Shown: positions 1 through 8,498, numbered from the stretch's first letter. The stretch: DNA of 43,496 bases from JAFGJQ01 sp964586145 (GCA_964586145.1 CAZPHH010000039.1:1-43496), one strand, 5' to 3'. Numbers and translations: made by a program. Notes: generated by a model from the sequence alone, not told the origin.

Positions 1-275
1 GGGGCCGGCGGCTCCGCAGGTTCGGCCGGCTCAACGGGCGGAGGCTTCGGCGGTCCACCGTTGCCTTCCACCTGCTTGGGCGGACCTCCGTTGCCTTCTG
101 TGCGCCGCGCGACATCGCTGGACGGCAACGAGGAGGACGCCCCGGAAGCATCCGCAACCGACTGATTCCGGTCCTGACCACCGACGGCAATCGGATCGGC
201 TGAGACCACGCCGGCCCAGGCGATGATCCCCAGCACCATCATGATTGAGACCCCAACTCGCTTGCATACGAACAT
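1..275 (-). CDS. Secreted Pro/Gly-rich protein, N-terminal part only (runs off the left edge)
   Basis: Reading the minus strand from an ATG at 275 gives an open frame to the window edge (about 91 residues). GGAAGGAG lies 7 bases upstream and supports this start. The protein opens with a classic signal peptide: MFVCKR, then a hydrophobic stretch (VSIMMVLGIIAWAGVV) and SADP, a plausible signal-peptidase I site. The mature part is hydrophilic and low in complexity. It contains a tandem EGNGGPPK repeat (two copies ten residues apart, also repeated at DNA level) and then a Pro/Glu/Ala stretch (PVEPAEPAEPP). I do not recognise the family, and the functional domain, if any, lies outside the window. 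It is divergent from the chemosensory operon. Confidence 0.7.
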   Translation of the reverse strand, partial: MFVCKRVGVSIMMVLGIIAWAGVVSADPIAVGGQDRNQSVADASGASSSLPSSDVARRTEGNGGPPKQVEGNGGPPKPPPVEPAEPAEPPA

Positions 276-1101
276 TGCGATTCTCCTTCCGCACGGTCCG
301 GCCGTGCGCCGTCATGAAACCCTATGCCTGCAGCCGCAGCAGAGTGTCCACCGGGCGTGTACCGGACGAACCGGATCATGAATCGAACGAATCACACCGC
401 AAATCCCGTGGACGCAGGCTTCGTTACGTCGAACAGAGCGGGTGCGCGTCGATCTGAACCTCCGCCGTCCATCCGGATCCGCAGGCCGGCAGTCCTGATC
501 CGCACAGTCCGTCGCTGATCTTCCGAGCTGCGCTCGATGCGCCACCTTGTTCTTACGCAGCCCTTGGTTCCTGCGGAGCGAACGGTCCGACACACCCTGG
601 TTTCTTGTGCCCGTCGGCCCCGGCTTGACCGCCTGCCGGGCTGACCTTCGGGCGATAAACGCCTATTTCCTATATCGGTCCGCGTCCATTTGCAAGAGAA
701 AGCCGGTTTTCTCGGACCTCGTTCCGCGCGCGGCTGCCGAGCGCGCACCCCGTCGAAACTACAGTTCTACTGCATTTTTTGTGCTGCAACCGAACCTCCG
801 TGGTGCGGCATTGTCAGGCCGGCAGGCCGGTAACGAGCCGGCGATGGGTTGATGCGTCTGAGGCGAAGAGGCTGCGGGTGGGCGATCGGGGGATGTGAGT
901 CCAGATCACAAGGACGCGGTTGGTTCAACCGATACAGCCGTCAGAGCAGCGGGTCGTCCGGGCACATCGGGACGGGGATCCGGCGAGGCCTCCGCGGGGG
1001 CCGCGACCCGCACCAGATCGCGACAGCGCGGGCGGCGTACTTCGGCGAAGTCGCCCGCTGCCGCAGCGCCGACGGCGCCAGCCGAGAAAGGTAGACGCAG
1101 C
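276..1101. other. Long divergent intergenic region, no gene supported
   Basis: This 826-base stretch lies between two divergent genes. Short open frames exist on both strands, but none has a convincing ribosome-binding site, signal peptide or domain. From 895 to 1101 the cheW frame stays open upstream of the chosen start. The encoded extension is Ala/Arg/Gly-rich and low in complexity, so I treat it as leader. Promoters for both flanking genes must lie here, but I could not find a -35/-10 pair with good spacing. A T-rich patch at about 770-785 is the least GC-rich part. Confidence 0.5.
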
Positions 1102-1638
1102 ATGACAACGATTTCCACCCAGGCGGACCTGACGGGTACGAGTCACGACCACGGCGGCAAGTACCTGACTTTCAAGCTGGCCGACGAAGAGTACGGCGTG
1201 GAGATTCTGAAGGTCCGTGAAATCATCGGCATGATGGACATCACGGCCGTGCCCCGCATGCCCGGGTACATGAAGGGCGTAATCAATCTGCGCGGCAAGG
1301 TGATCCCCGTGATCGATCTGCGTCTGAAGTTCAATCTGAACGAGATTGAGCACACCGATCAGACCTGCATCATCGTCATGGATGTGGGTCGGGAGATCGG
1401 GATCATCGTGGACACGGTGTCCGAGGTCCTGGACATCGTGGGCGAGGCCATCGAGCCCGCGCCGTCGATGGGCGGTTCGCTGGACACGGCTTTCATTCTC
1501 GGCATGGGGAAGGTCGGTGACGACGTGAAGATCCTCCTGAACGTGGACCGCGTGCTCACGGGCGACGACGCGTACATCGAACAGGCGTGCAACGCCGGTG
1601 ACGGCATTGTTGCCGCATCGCAATCGGCCGATGCGTAG
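1102..1638 (+). CDS. cheW: Chemotaxis coupling protein CheW (first copy)
   Basis: CheW bridges receptors and the P5 domain of CheA in the cytoplasmic face of the signalling array. The 178-residue product is a single CheW domain of normal size. It shows the characteristic blocks YLTFKLADEEYGVEILKVRE, the GVINLRGKVIPVIDLR core, and FILGMGK before the last strand (KILLNVDRVL). The ATG at 1102 was chosen over an in-frame upstream GTG because the extension is low-complexity and because GAAAGG precedes the ATG. It is the first gene of a same-strand chemosensory operon and lies 166 bases before cheA. It is closely related to the second CheW at 4301, which suggests a local duplication or two array-adaptor variants. 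Confidence 0.93.
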   Translation: MTTISTQADLTGTSHDHGGKYLTFKLADEEYGVEILKVREIIGMMDITAVPRMPGYMKGVINLRGKVIPVIDLRLKFNLNEIEHTDQTCIIVMDVGREIGIIVDTVSEVLDIVGEAIEPAPSMGGSLDTAFILGMGKVGDDVKILLNVDRVLTGDDAYIEQACNAGDGIVAASQSADA

Positions 1639-1804
1639 TCGTGGGAACGGAACGCAGGGGGAAGCACGGCTTCGAGCGTCACCGTGCGTCGACGCGTGCG
1701 CGTCGGGCCGATGCCGGCAGACGTGTCTTCCCGGCCGGCCGTCGCGACGACGGATGGACAGGACCGGTTCGACATCCCTGGTTTGTCGACTCTCGAGGTG
1801 AGGC

Positions 1805-4291
1805 ATGAGCCACACGGAAGGAACCCCGGAATCCCTCGCAACTCTGCTGGAGCGCCTGTCCGCCGCCGCCCAAAGGGCGGAAGCGGACGACCTGGCTGTG
1901 CTTGCCAAGATGCACGGGTGGTCGGAGGCCGTCGGCCAGGCCGCGCATGACACCGGTCCGGCGCCCTGTGTGCCGGTGTGGGAGGCGGCCCGGCTGCTCA
2001 CGCAGCAGTTGGAGTCGCTGATTCTGGGGGACGCCGAGGATGCGTCGGCGATGCTGGCCCGGGTGGTCGAAGGGGTCCGGGCGCTGAACCAGTTGGTCGG
2101 TGCGATGTCGCCGAACAACTGCATGGATATCGCGGCGGCTGCGGCGGCGGAGCAGACCGACGAGAGCGCACCCGGTGCGGCGGTCTTCGCGGTGTCCGCG
2201 GCGCCCGAGGAGGAAGAGGAACCGGGCCACGTCGAAACGGCGTCGGCGACGCCGGCCGAGCCGGCGGCCCCTGCATCCGAACCCGCCACTCCGGATGAGC
2301 CTCCGTACGTGTCGGAGCCGCTGATCCTCAACAAGAAGGAAGAGGAGTTCCTCAAGGCGTTTGTGGAGGAGGCCCGCGAACACATTGAGTCCGTCGAGGC
2401 GTCGCTGCTGGAAGTGGAGCGCGATCCGGGAAACGAATCCCGCATCGACGACTTGTTCCGGCCGTTCCACACCATCAAAGGCATGGCCGGTTTCCTGAAC
2501 CTGCGTGACGTGAACTGTCTGACCCATGAGGCGGAAACGCTCCTGGACCAGTGTCGCAAGGGAAAGCGCAAGGTCACGGCGGGCGTGATCGACACGACAT
2601 TCGACGTCGTGGACGTTCTGCGGGCCCAGATCGACTCGCTGGCCGCCTATCTGGCGGAACCGATTGGAGACACCGTTCCCCAGCCCCCCGTGTCGGCCAT
2701 GATCGGAAAGCTCCGCCAGATCAACGCGTTCCAGATCGAGCCGCGGGGCCGGATGCCGGCCCCGGCGGAGCCCGGGCAGTCGCTGGGAGACGCGTTGGTG
2801 GCCCAGGGCGCCACGTCGCGTGAGGCCATTGACGCCGCGTTGTCGGCGCAGCAGAGCACGGGCGCGGGCCGCAAGGTCGGCGAGATCCTGATCGAGAGCG
2901 GGGCGGCTACGGCGCGGCAGGTGGATCAGGCCTTACGCTCCCAGGCCGTGGATGCGGCCGAGGCGGCGGCCGCGGCCCGGGCGGGCCCGGTGGGCGACCA
3001 GTCGGTGCGGATCGAGACGGCCAAGCTGGACGCCCTGGTGGACATGGTGGGCGAGCTGGTCATCGCCCAGACCCAGGTCAGTGCGAACGCCCAGATCGAG
3101 GCCGATCCCAAGCTCACCAAGAACGTGAGTCAGGTCACGAAGATCGTGCGCGACGTCCAGGAAGTGGCCATGGCCATGCGGATGGTGCCCATCGGCCCTA
3201 CGTTCCAGAAGATGGCCCGCCTGGTTCGTGACGTATCCCGCAAGGCGGGCAAGCAGGTGAACCTGGCCATTTCCGGTGAGGACACGGAACTGGACAAGAA
3301 CGTCATCCAGCAGATCGGCGATCCGCTGGTTCACATGGTTCGCAACGCGGTGGATCACGGCGTTGAGTCTCCCGCGGCGCGCCGCGCTGCGGGCAAGCCG
3401 GAAATCGGCGTCGTGCATCTGGCCGCCTCTCACCAGGGCGGAAACATCGCGATCGAGATCAGTGACGACGGCAAGGGGCTGGACCCGGCGGCCCTGTTCC
3501 GCAAGGCGGTGGAAAAGGGCCTGGTCGAGCCGGACGCCGACATGTCGGACCCGGAGATCTTTTCGCTTGTCTTCGCCCCCGGCTTCTCGACGGCGGAGAA
3601 GGTGACGGACATTTCCGGCCGGGGTGTGGGGATGGATGTGGTGAAGCGCAACATCGAGCAGTTGCGGGGTCGGGTGGACATTCGGTCGGAGAAGGGCAAG
3701 GGCAGTTCGTTCACGATCTGCCTGCCGCTGACGCTGGCCATCATCGACGGCATGGTGGTGCGCGTGGGCACGGAGCGATTCATCATCCAGACGATCACCA
3801 TCGAGCAATCCTTGCGCCCGGTGGCGAAGAACATCACGACGGTTCAGCACCGGGGCGAGGTGCTGAACAACCGCGGGCGGCTGATCCCGCTGATCCAGCT
3901 CGGACAGCTCTTCGGGCTGACGGACCGGATCGATCCCTGCTCGGCCATGGTGGTGATTGCCCATTGCGAGGGTCGATCGATCGGCCTGGTGGTCGAGCAA
4001 CTCATCGGGCAGCAGCAGGTCGTCATCAAGACGCTGGGCGAGCGCTTCGAGAAGCTGCGCGGCATTTCCGGGGCGGCGATCCTGGGGGACGGCCGGGTGG
4101 GCCTGATCCTGGAGATGGGCGGGCTGTACGCCGCCTACAACGACTTCCGCATTCCGAAGCGGCGCGGCGGGCTTGCCGTGGAGACGCGCGGCCGGGACCT
4201 GCCCGCCCTGGGGCCGCCGGACGCGTCTGCGGACCCGACCGCGACGGGCGCGGTCCGGACGACACGGGAAACGGTGCTCATACCGGCCTGA
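1805..4291 (+). CDS. cheA: Chemotaxis histidine kinase CheA with an MshEN-like tandem motif in the linker
   Basis: CheA autophosphorylates in response to receptors and passes phosphate to CheY and CheB. In this 828-residue protein the phospho-accepting HPt domain lies at about 175-285, with His222 in FHTIKGMAGF. The dimerisation helices start near 398. The ATPase domain has an N box at 510-518 (HMVRNAVDHG), G1 at 553-558 (SDDGKG) and G2 at 605-610 (GRGVGM). A CheW-like P5 domain occupies about 640-790. Two features are unusual. Residues 1-130 form an Ala-rich helical region resembling the second half of an HPt domain but lacking the His motif. Residues 326-349 and 357-380 are two 24-residue repeats of the pattern xxGxxLxxxGxxxxxx(I/V)xxxLxxQ, as in MshEN/T2SSE-N domains. 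The start is an ATG preceded by GAGGTGAGG. Identification as CheA is secure; the meaning of the insert is inferred. Confidence 0.96.
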   Translation: MSHTEGTPESLATLLERLSAAAQRAEADDLAVLAKMHGWSEAVGQAAHDTGPAPCVPVWEAARLLTQQLESLILGDAEDASAMLARVVEGVRALNQLVGAMSPNNCMDIAAAAAAEQTDESAPGAAVFAVSAAPEEEEEPGHVETASATPAEPAAPASEPATPDEPPYVSEPLILNKKEEEFLKAFVEEAREHIESVEASLLEVERDPGNESRIDDLFRPFHTIKGMAGFLNLRDVNCLTHEAETLLDQCRKGKRKVTAGVIDTTFDVVDVLRAQIDSLAAYLAEPIGDTVPQPPVSAMIGKLRQINAFQIEPRGRMPAPAEPGQSLGDALVAQGATSREAIDAALSAQQSTGAGRKVGEILIESGAATARQVDQALRSQAVDAAEAAAAARAGPVGDQSVRIETAKLDALVDMVGELVIAQTQVSANAQIEADPKLTKNVSQVTKIVRDVQEVAMAMRMVPIGPTFQKMARLVRDVSRKAGKQVNLAISGEDTELDKNVIQQIGDPLVHMVRNAVDHGVESPAARRAAGKPEIGVVHLAASHQGGNIAIEISDDGKGLDPAALFRKAVEKGLVEPDADMSDPEIFSLVFAPGFSTAEKVTDISGRGVGMDVVKRNIEQLRGRVDIRSEKGKGSSFTICLPLTLAIIDGMVVRVGTERFIIQTITIEQSLRPVAKNITTVQHRGEVLNNRGRLIPLIQLGQLFGLTDRIDPCSAMVVIAHCEGRSIGLVVEQLIGQQQVVIKTLGERFEKLRGISGAAILGDGRVGLILEMGGLYAAYNDFRIPKRRGGLAVETRGRDLPALGPPDASADPTATGAVRTTRETVLIPA

Positions 4292-4300
4292 CGGAGCGTA

Positions 4301-4846
4301 ATGAGTATGGAAGCGATCGTGGAAGTGAACACCGGCCCTCCGTCGCCCGCACTCGCGGAGGGCGTGCGATCCGTGCCGGGTGGAAAGTTCCTGACCTTCT
4401 CCCTGGATCGGGAAGAGTTCGGCGTGCAGATTCTCAAGGTCGTGGAGATCATCGGCGTCCTGGACATCACCGTCGTGCCGCACACCCAGGAGTTCGTGCG
4501 GGGCGTGATCAACCTGCGGGGCAAGGTGATTCCGGTGATTGATCTGCGGGCCAAGTTTGGCATTCCTGAGACGGCCTACAACGACCAGACCTGCATCATC
4601 GTCGTGGACGTGGGAACGCTTATGGGGATCGTCGTGGATACGGTGCAGGAGGTCCACGACATCGAGAGCCAGGATATCGAACCGCCGCCTTCGCTGGGGC
4701 GGACCGTGGGGGCGGACTTCATTCTGGGCATGGGCAAGGTCAAAGACGACGTCAAGATCCTGCTGGATATCGACCGGGTGCTGAACGGCGACGAGCTCGT
4801 GGAGCTTCCGGAGCACGTCAGCCGTTCGGAACCCGCTCGGGCGTAG
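4301..4846 (+). CDS. cheW: Chemotaxis coupling protein CheW (second copy)
   Basis: This is a second single-domain CheW of 181 residues, starting 9 bases after the cheA stop with GGAG just before its ATG, so it is probably translated together with cheA. It shares its core with the first copy (FLTFSLDREEFGVQILKVVE; GVINLRGKVIPVIDLRAKFG; FILGMGKVKDDVKILLDIDR). It differs mainly in the N-terminal 25 residues and in the C-terminal tail. Two CheW proteins flanking one CheA could serve different receptor sets, or could mix in the hexagonal array to tune kinase coupling; the sequence does not say which. Confidence 0.94.
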   Translation: MSMEAIVEVNTGPPSPALAEGVRSVPGGKFLTFSLDREEFGVQILKVVEIIGVLDITVVPHTQEFVRGVINLRGKVIPVIDLRAKFGIPETAYNDQTCIIVVDVGTLMGIVVDTVQEVHDIESQDIEPPPSLGRTVGADFILGMGKVKDDVKILLDIDRVLNGDELVELPEHVSRSEPARA

Positions 4847-4869
4847 GGGAGGCCGCCGGACCCGACAGA

Positions 4870-5400
4870 GTGAGCAAGCCGAATGCGCCGTCGCAACCGG
4901 GGCCGGCATCACGGACGACATTTGTGGACCGAGTAGTCGACATCGCTGATTTCGCCGTCTCGAACGACCCGCGCGCCACGCTGGTCACCTACTCGCTCGG
5001 CAGTTGCATCGGCGTGGCCATCTGGGACCCGGAGGCGAAGGTGGGCGGGCTGCTGCACTACATGCTGCCGGAGTCTGCGATTTCGCCGGACAAGGCCAAG
5101 GCGAACCCAGCCATGTTCGCGGACACGGGCGTGCCGGCGCTGTTCCGGGCCGCCTACGAGCTGGGGGCCGCCAAGAAGCGTCTGGTCGTGAGGGTGGCCG
5201 GCGGTTCGCAGTTGCTCGACGACAACGGCACCTTCAACATCGGCAAGCGCAATTACGTCATGCTGCGCAAGATCTTCTGGAAGAACGGCATCCTGATCGA
5301 GAAGGAGGACGTGGGAGGCTCGATCAGCCGGACCTTGCGGCTGCGATGCAGCGAGGGTCGCCTGACACTCAAGACTCGAGACGGGGAGCGTGATCTGTGA
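4870..5400 (+). CDS. cheD: Chemoreceptor glutamine deamidase CheD (first copy)
   Basis: CheD converts receptor glutamines to glutamate and, in several bacteria, is regulated by a CheC/CheX-type phosphatase. The 176-residue product has the catalytic triad arrangement of the family: Cys46 in LGSCIGV, His63 in LLHYMLP seventeen residues later, and Thr40 six residues before the Cys. It carries a 20-residue N-terminal extension before the domain. The start is GTG at 4870, 23 bases after cheW. No strong ribosome-binding site is seen, so a slightly different start is possible. The stop overlaps the next gene by 4 bases (GTGA). A second, more divergent CheD is encoded at 8004 in the same operon. Confidence 0.88.
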   Translation: MSKPNAPSQPGPASRTTFVDRVVDIADFAVSNDPRATLVTYSLGSCIGVAIWDPEAKVGGLLHYMLPESAISPDKAKANPAMFADTGVPALFRAAYELGAAKKRLVVRVAGGSQLLDDNGTFNIGKRNYVMLRKIFWKNGILIEKEDVGGSISRTLRLRCSEGRLTLKTRDGERDL

Positions 5401-6278
5401 ACAGGGCCAACGAGATTATCGAAAAGGTCGGAACGCTGCCGCCCCTCCCCGACACGGCCATGAAGCTGATCCGGGTGGTTAACGATCCGCGGAGCACGGT
5501 GGATGACATTGTCGAGACGATCCGGTACGACCAGGCCATTACGGCGGAGGTGTTGCGACTGTGCAACTCCGCCTACTTCGGATTGTCGCGCCGGATCACC
5601 TCGCTGAACGACGCCATGCTCTGCCTGGGCACGGTGAAGGTGCTGCAACTGGTCATGTCCGTGCATACCACCAACCTGCTTTCCCGGGAGCAGAGCGGGT
5701 ACGGGATGGATCCCGGCGTGCTCTGGAAACACTCGGTGGCGGTGGCCCTGGCGGCCGCCCAGTTCGCGGGCCTGCTGCGGCGGGCGAACGGCAGCCTGGC
5801 GTTCACGGCGGGCCTGCTGCACGACATCGGCAAGGTGATCCTGAACGATTACGTGGCCGAGGAGTTCACCGTCATTGTGCGGAAGGTCAAGGAGGAGGGG
5901 GTCAGCTTCATGGAGGCCGAGCAGCAGGTGTTGGGCTTCTCGCACCAGGAGATCGGAGGCCTGATTGCCGAGCGCTGGAAGCTGCCGGAGAACATGGTGT
6001 TGAGCATCCGTCATCATCACCTTCCCGCCGAGCTCGATCCCCCCAACGATCTGGTGGACGTGGTGCATCTGGCGGATTGTTCGTGCCTGATGTTTGGGAT
6101 GGGGATCGGTGTGGACGGCCTGTGCTACCGGGCGGATCCCGCGGTGCTGTCCCGCCACAACCTGCACGAGACGGACCTGGAGAAGACCGGGGTCCAGATT
6201 CTCGTGGATGTCAAGCGGGTCGAGGCCCTCTTTACGACGCCCCCGTCCGGTGACCGACTGCAGTCGGTCAGCAGTTAG
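5397..6278 (+). CDS. HDOD domain signalling protein
   Basis: HDOD proteins carry an HD-related domain that generally acts as a signalling output or scaffold rather than an enzyme. The 293-residue protein starts at GTG 5397 within the cheD stop, indicating translational coupling. The N-terminal signature is EKVGTLPPLPDTAMKLI, followed by the usual helical bundle with LCNSAYFG near residue 56. Unlike many HDOD members, it keeps several HD-type ligand positions: His112, His142-Asp143 in LLHDIGK, His183, and a HHH run at 206-208. That leaves metal binding or residual phosphohydrolase activity possible. Placement between cheD and cheY suggests it is an effector or modulator of this pathway. The start of the family domain at residue 10 supports the GTG. 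Confidence 0.88.
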   Translation: MNRANEIIEKVGTLPPLPDTAMKLIRVVNDPRSTVDDIVETIRYDQAITAEVLRLCNSAYFGLSRRITSLNDAMLCLGTVKVLQLVMSVHTTNLLSREQSGYGMDPGVLWKHSVAVALAAAQFAGLLRRANGSLAFTAGLLHDIGKVILNDYVAEEFTVIVRKVKEEGVSFMEAEQQVLGFSHQEIGGLIAERWKLPENMVLSIRHHHLPAELDPPNDLVDVVHLADCSCLMFGMGIGVDGLCYRADPAVLSRHNLHETDLEKTGVQILVDVKRVEALFTTPPSGDRLQSVSS

Positions 6279-6289
6279 GAGCTTTTGCG

Positions 6290-6715
6290 ATGCCCTCGAA
6301 CGTGCTCATCGTGGACGACTCGGCGACCATTCGTCAGATGGTCAAGCGAACCATGCAAATCGCGGGGCTGGACGTGGGCGAGGTCTATGAGGCCTCCAAC
6401 GGAATCGAGGCCCTGGCCCAGCTCAACGACCACACGGTGGCCTGCATGGTGGTGGACATCAACATGCCCACCATGAACGGGATCCAGTTGCTCACCCGCA
6501 TGAAGGAGAACGCGCGGCTTCGCGACATTCCGATCGTGATCGCCTCCACGGAGGGCAGTCGGAAGCGAATCGCCCAGATGGAAGACTTCGGTGCCTTCGG
6601 ATACGTCCGCAAGCCCTTCCAGCCGGAACAGCTCCGCGACGTGCTCAAGCCCCTTTTGGGAGTGGTAGACGATGCAGGATCAGAAAACGCCAACGCTGAA
6701 CTCGATCTTTTCTGA
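6290..6715 (+). CDS. cheY: CheY-like single-domain response regulator
   Basis: The protein is a stand-alone receiver domain (141 residues) expected to take phosphate from CheA and diffuse to the output machine. All key residues are present: the acidic pair Asp9-Asp10 (VLIVDDS), phospho-acceptor Asp56 (VVDINMP), the Ser86 switch residue (VIAST), and Lys108 (YVRKPF). A short acidic tail follows the domain. AGGAG lies 8 bases before the ATG. Its last 44 bases overlap the next gene in another frame. In flagellar systems CheY binds FliM; no flagellar gene is visible here, so the target is unknown. Confidence 0.93.
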   Translation: MPSNVLIVDDSATIRQMVKRTMQIAGLDVGEVYEASNGIEALAQLNDHTVACMVVDINMPTMNGIQLLTRMKENARLRDIPIVIASTEGSRKRIAQMEDFGAFGYVRKPFQPEQLRDVLKPLLGVVDDAGSENANAELDLF

Positions 6716-7127
6716 GGTCCTCCAGAACCTCGCCTTCATGTTCCATGACGAGGACGAGGCGGAAATCGCCCCGGGTGAGGTCTGGCTGGAAACCGTCATC
6801 CGCTACCGCGGGCCGCAGGACGGCACGCTTCGGCTGCGATGCACGAGGGACTTCGCGGTGCTTCTGGCCGCGAACCTGCTCGGCACGGACCCGGAATCTG
6901 CGGACTCACTGGGGCGGGCCGGCGACGCGGTCAAGGAGTTCATGAACATCCTCTGCGGCCAGTACGTGACCGCCCGGCACGGGGTGGAGGACGTGTTCGA
7001 TCTGACGATTCCGGAGATCGAGGAACTGACGGAAACGCCGGACTTCACCCCTGGCCCGGAGGAAGAGGCGGCCGGCGTCTCCGTGCAGGGCCATCGGGTG
7101 CAGGTGCTCTACCGCCCGCAGGCATGA
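6672..7127 (+). CDS. cheX: CheX/CheC-like CheY-P phosphatase
   Basis: CheX and CheC family proteins dephosphorylate CheY-P. This 151-residue protein has one copy of the family active-site signature: Asp85-x3-Glu89-x2-Asn92 in DAVKEFMNILCG, with a proline 22 positions after the Asn (FDLTIPEIEEL). A single site is typical of CheX, whereas CheC usually has two. The gene overlaps cheY by 44 bases, which implies tight coupling of a regulator and its eraser. Overall similarity to classic CheX is modest, so the exact subfamily is uncertain, but motif plus context make the phosphatase assignment good. There is no clear ribosome-binding site, as expected for translational coupling. Confidence 0.75.
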   Translation: MQDQKTPTLNSIFSEVLQNLAFMFHDEDEAEIAPGEVWLETVIRYRGPQDGTLRLRCTRDFAVLLAANLLGTDPESADSLGRAGDAVKEFMNILCGQYVTARHGVEDVFDLTIPEIEELTETPDFTPGPEEEAAGVSVQGHRVQVLYRPQA

Positions 7128-7158
7128 CCCCCCAACCCGTCCAGGGAGTGTCGCCGCC

Positions 7159-7998
7159 GTGGAACTGGAAGTTCAGGATCTGACCCGCAAGGAATACGAG
7201 CTGATCCGCAAGCTGGTCCACGCCAAGAGCGGCATCAACCTGGGCGACCAGAAGATGCAGCTTGTGCGGGCGCGGCTGGGCAAACGCGTGCGTCAGGGCG
7301 GGTTCCGGACGTTCGAGGCCTACTTCCGCCACGTGGAGGCGGACCCCTCCGGAGAGGAGCTGTGCAGCCTCCTCGACGCCATCTCGACGAACACCACGCA
7401 TCTGTTCCGGGAAATGCGCCACTTCGTCCTGCTCCGCGAGATCGTGAAGGGCTGGGCCGACAGCCGCGAATGGCGATCCCGGCACAAGACCCTGCGCATC
7501 TGGAGCGCCGGCTGCTCCAGCGGCGAGGAGCCCTACTCCATCGCCATGCTCGTACATGACGCCCTGGGCAACCCGCCGGTTGTGCCCATCAAGGTCCTGG
7601 CCACGGACCTGTCCACGCAGGTGCTCAGCAAGGCCCAGCTCGGGATCTATGACACGCACCGCGTGGGAACCGTGCCCGCGGATCTGCGTCACCGGTATCT
7701 CCAGAAGGTCATCCATGACAACCAGGCGTGTCTCCAGGTGGCGCCGGAAATCCGCCGCCTCATCACCTTCGCACGATTCAACCTCATGACGCCCACATTC
7801 CCCTTCCGGCACGGGTTTGACGTGGTCTTCTGTCGCAACGTGATGATCTACTTCGACCGGCCCACGCAGACGGCACTGGTCAATCGGATCGCCCAGACGC
7901 TGCACCCGGGCGGCTACTTCATGATCGGGCATTCGGAGAGCCTCAACGGGATTGCGCATCCGTTCAGCTACGTCGAACCCACGGTCTATCGGAGGTAA
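7159..7998 (+). CDS. cheR: Chemoreceptor methyltransferase CheR
   Basis: CheR uses S-adenosylmethionine to methylate receptor glutamates. The 279-residue protein has the expected two parts: an all-helical N-terminal domain (about 1-75) and a Rossmann methyltransferase domain. Diagnostic motifs are NTTHLFREMRHF, the SAM-binding block WSAGCSSGEEPYSIAM, VFCRNVMIYFD and MIGHSESL. Translation starts at a GTG (7159) with AGGGAG upstream. The C-terminus ends right after the catalytic domain and no TPR extension is present. It implies that receptors exist elsewhere in the genome, because none is encoded in the window. Confidence 0.95.
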   Translation: MELEVQDLTRKEYELIRKLVHAKSGINLGDQKMQLVRARLGKRVRQGGFRTFEAYFRHVEADPSGEELCSLLDAISTNTTHLFREMRHFVLLREIVKGWADSREWRSRHKTLRIWSAGCSSGEEPYSIAMLVHDALGNPPVVPIKVLATDLSTQVLSKAQLGIYDTHRVGTVPADLRHRYLQKVIHDNQACLQVAPEIRRLITFARFNLMTPTFPFRHGFDVVFCRNVMIYFDRPTQTALVNRIAQTLHPGGYFMIGHSESLNGIAHPFSYVEPTVYRR

Positions 7999-8003
7999 CG
8001 CAC

Positions 8004-8498
8004 GTGACCACGCGGTATCTTCGCGTCGACCGGTTCCTGGAACCCGGTGAGCTGATCGCCAGCGCCACACCCCTGGCCGTCAAGACCATTCTGGGAAGCT
8101 GCATCGCCGTCTGCCTGTGGGACCCGGTCGCGAAGGTCGGCGGTGTGAACCATTACCTGCTGCCCCATCCGTGCCGACCCGAAGATTCCGGGAACCGGTT
8201 CGGCGTGATGGCCATCCCGGCGCTGCTGGAAGAGATCACCGCCCTGGGCGGAGTGCCGAGTCGGCTCGTGGCTTCCGTCATTGGCGGCGGTTGTCCGATG
8301 GGCGCGCTGCATTCGGCCTTCGTCGGCCGGCAGAATCGAGACCTGGCGATCGAGGTCCTCCGCCGGCTTCGCCTGCGCGTCATCCGCGAGGACACCGGAG
8401 GACACCACGGTCGGAAGGTCCTCTTCAACACGGGAAGCGGAAACCTCATCATCCGCCAGGTGCGGGGGATGCACGAGCGGCTGGCCGCCGCGGAATGA
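8004..8498 (+). CDS. cheD: Chemoreceptor glutamine deamidase CheD (second copy)
   Basis: This is a compact 164-residue CheD with Cys33 (LGSCIAVCLWD) and His50 (VNHYLLP) at the canonical spacing of seventeen. A Thr lies five residues before the Cys rather than six as in the first copy. GGAGGT ideally precedes the GTG start, only 5 bases after the cheR stop, and the 3-prime end overlaps cheB (ATGA). It differs substantially from the CheD at 4870. The two are probably not a recent duplication and may deamidate different receptors, or one may serve as the partner of CheX. Confidence 0.93.
   Translation: MTTRYLRVDRFLEPGELIASATPLAVKTILGSCIAVCLWDPVAKVGGVNHYLLPHPCRPEDSGNRFGVMAIPALLEEITALGGVPSRLVASVIGGGCPMGALHSAFVGRQNRDLAIEVLRRLRLRVIREDTGGHHGRKVLFNTGSGNLIIRQVRGMHERLAAAE

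Noticed and set aside
895..1101. N-terminal extension of the first CheW from a GTG at 895
   Set aside because: The 69 added residues are Ala/Arg/Gly-rich without family similarity, and a better start (1102) matches the CheW length.
925..4921. Long minus-strand frames (556 and 662 codons) opposite cheW/cheA
   Set aside because: They mirror the plus-strand genes, show typical high-GC antisense composition (His/Arg/Asp-rich), and have no recognisable motif.
8117..8494. In-frame upstream extension of CheB
   Set aside because: It lies entirely inside cheD in another frame and encodes a Pro/Arg/Gly-rich sequence; the overlap start ATGA at 8495 is typical of coupled genes.
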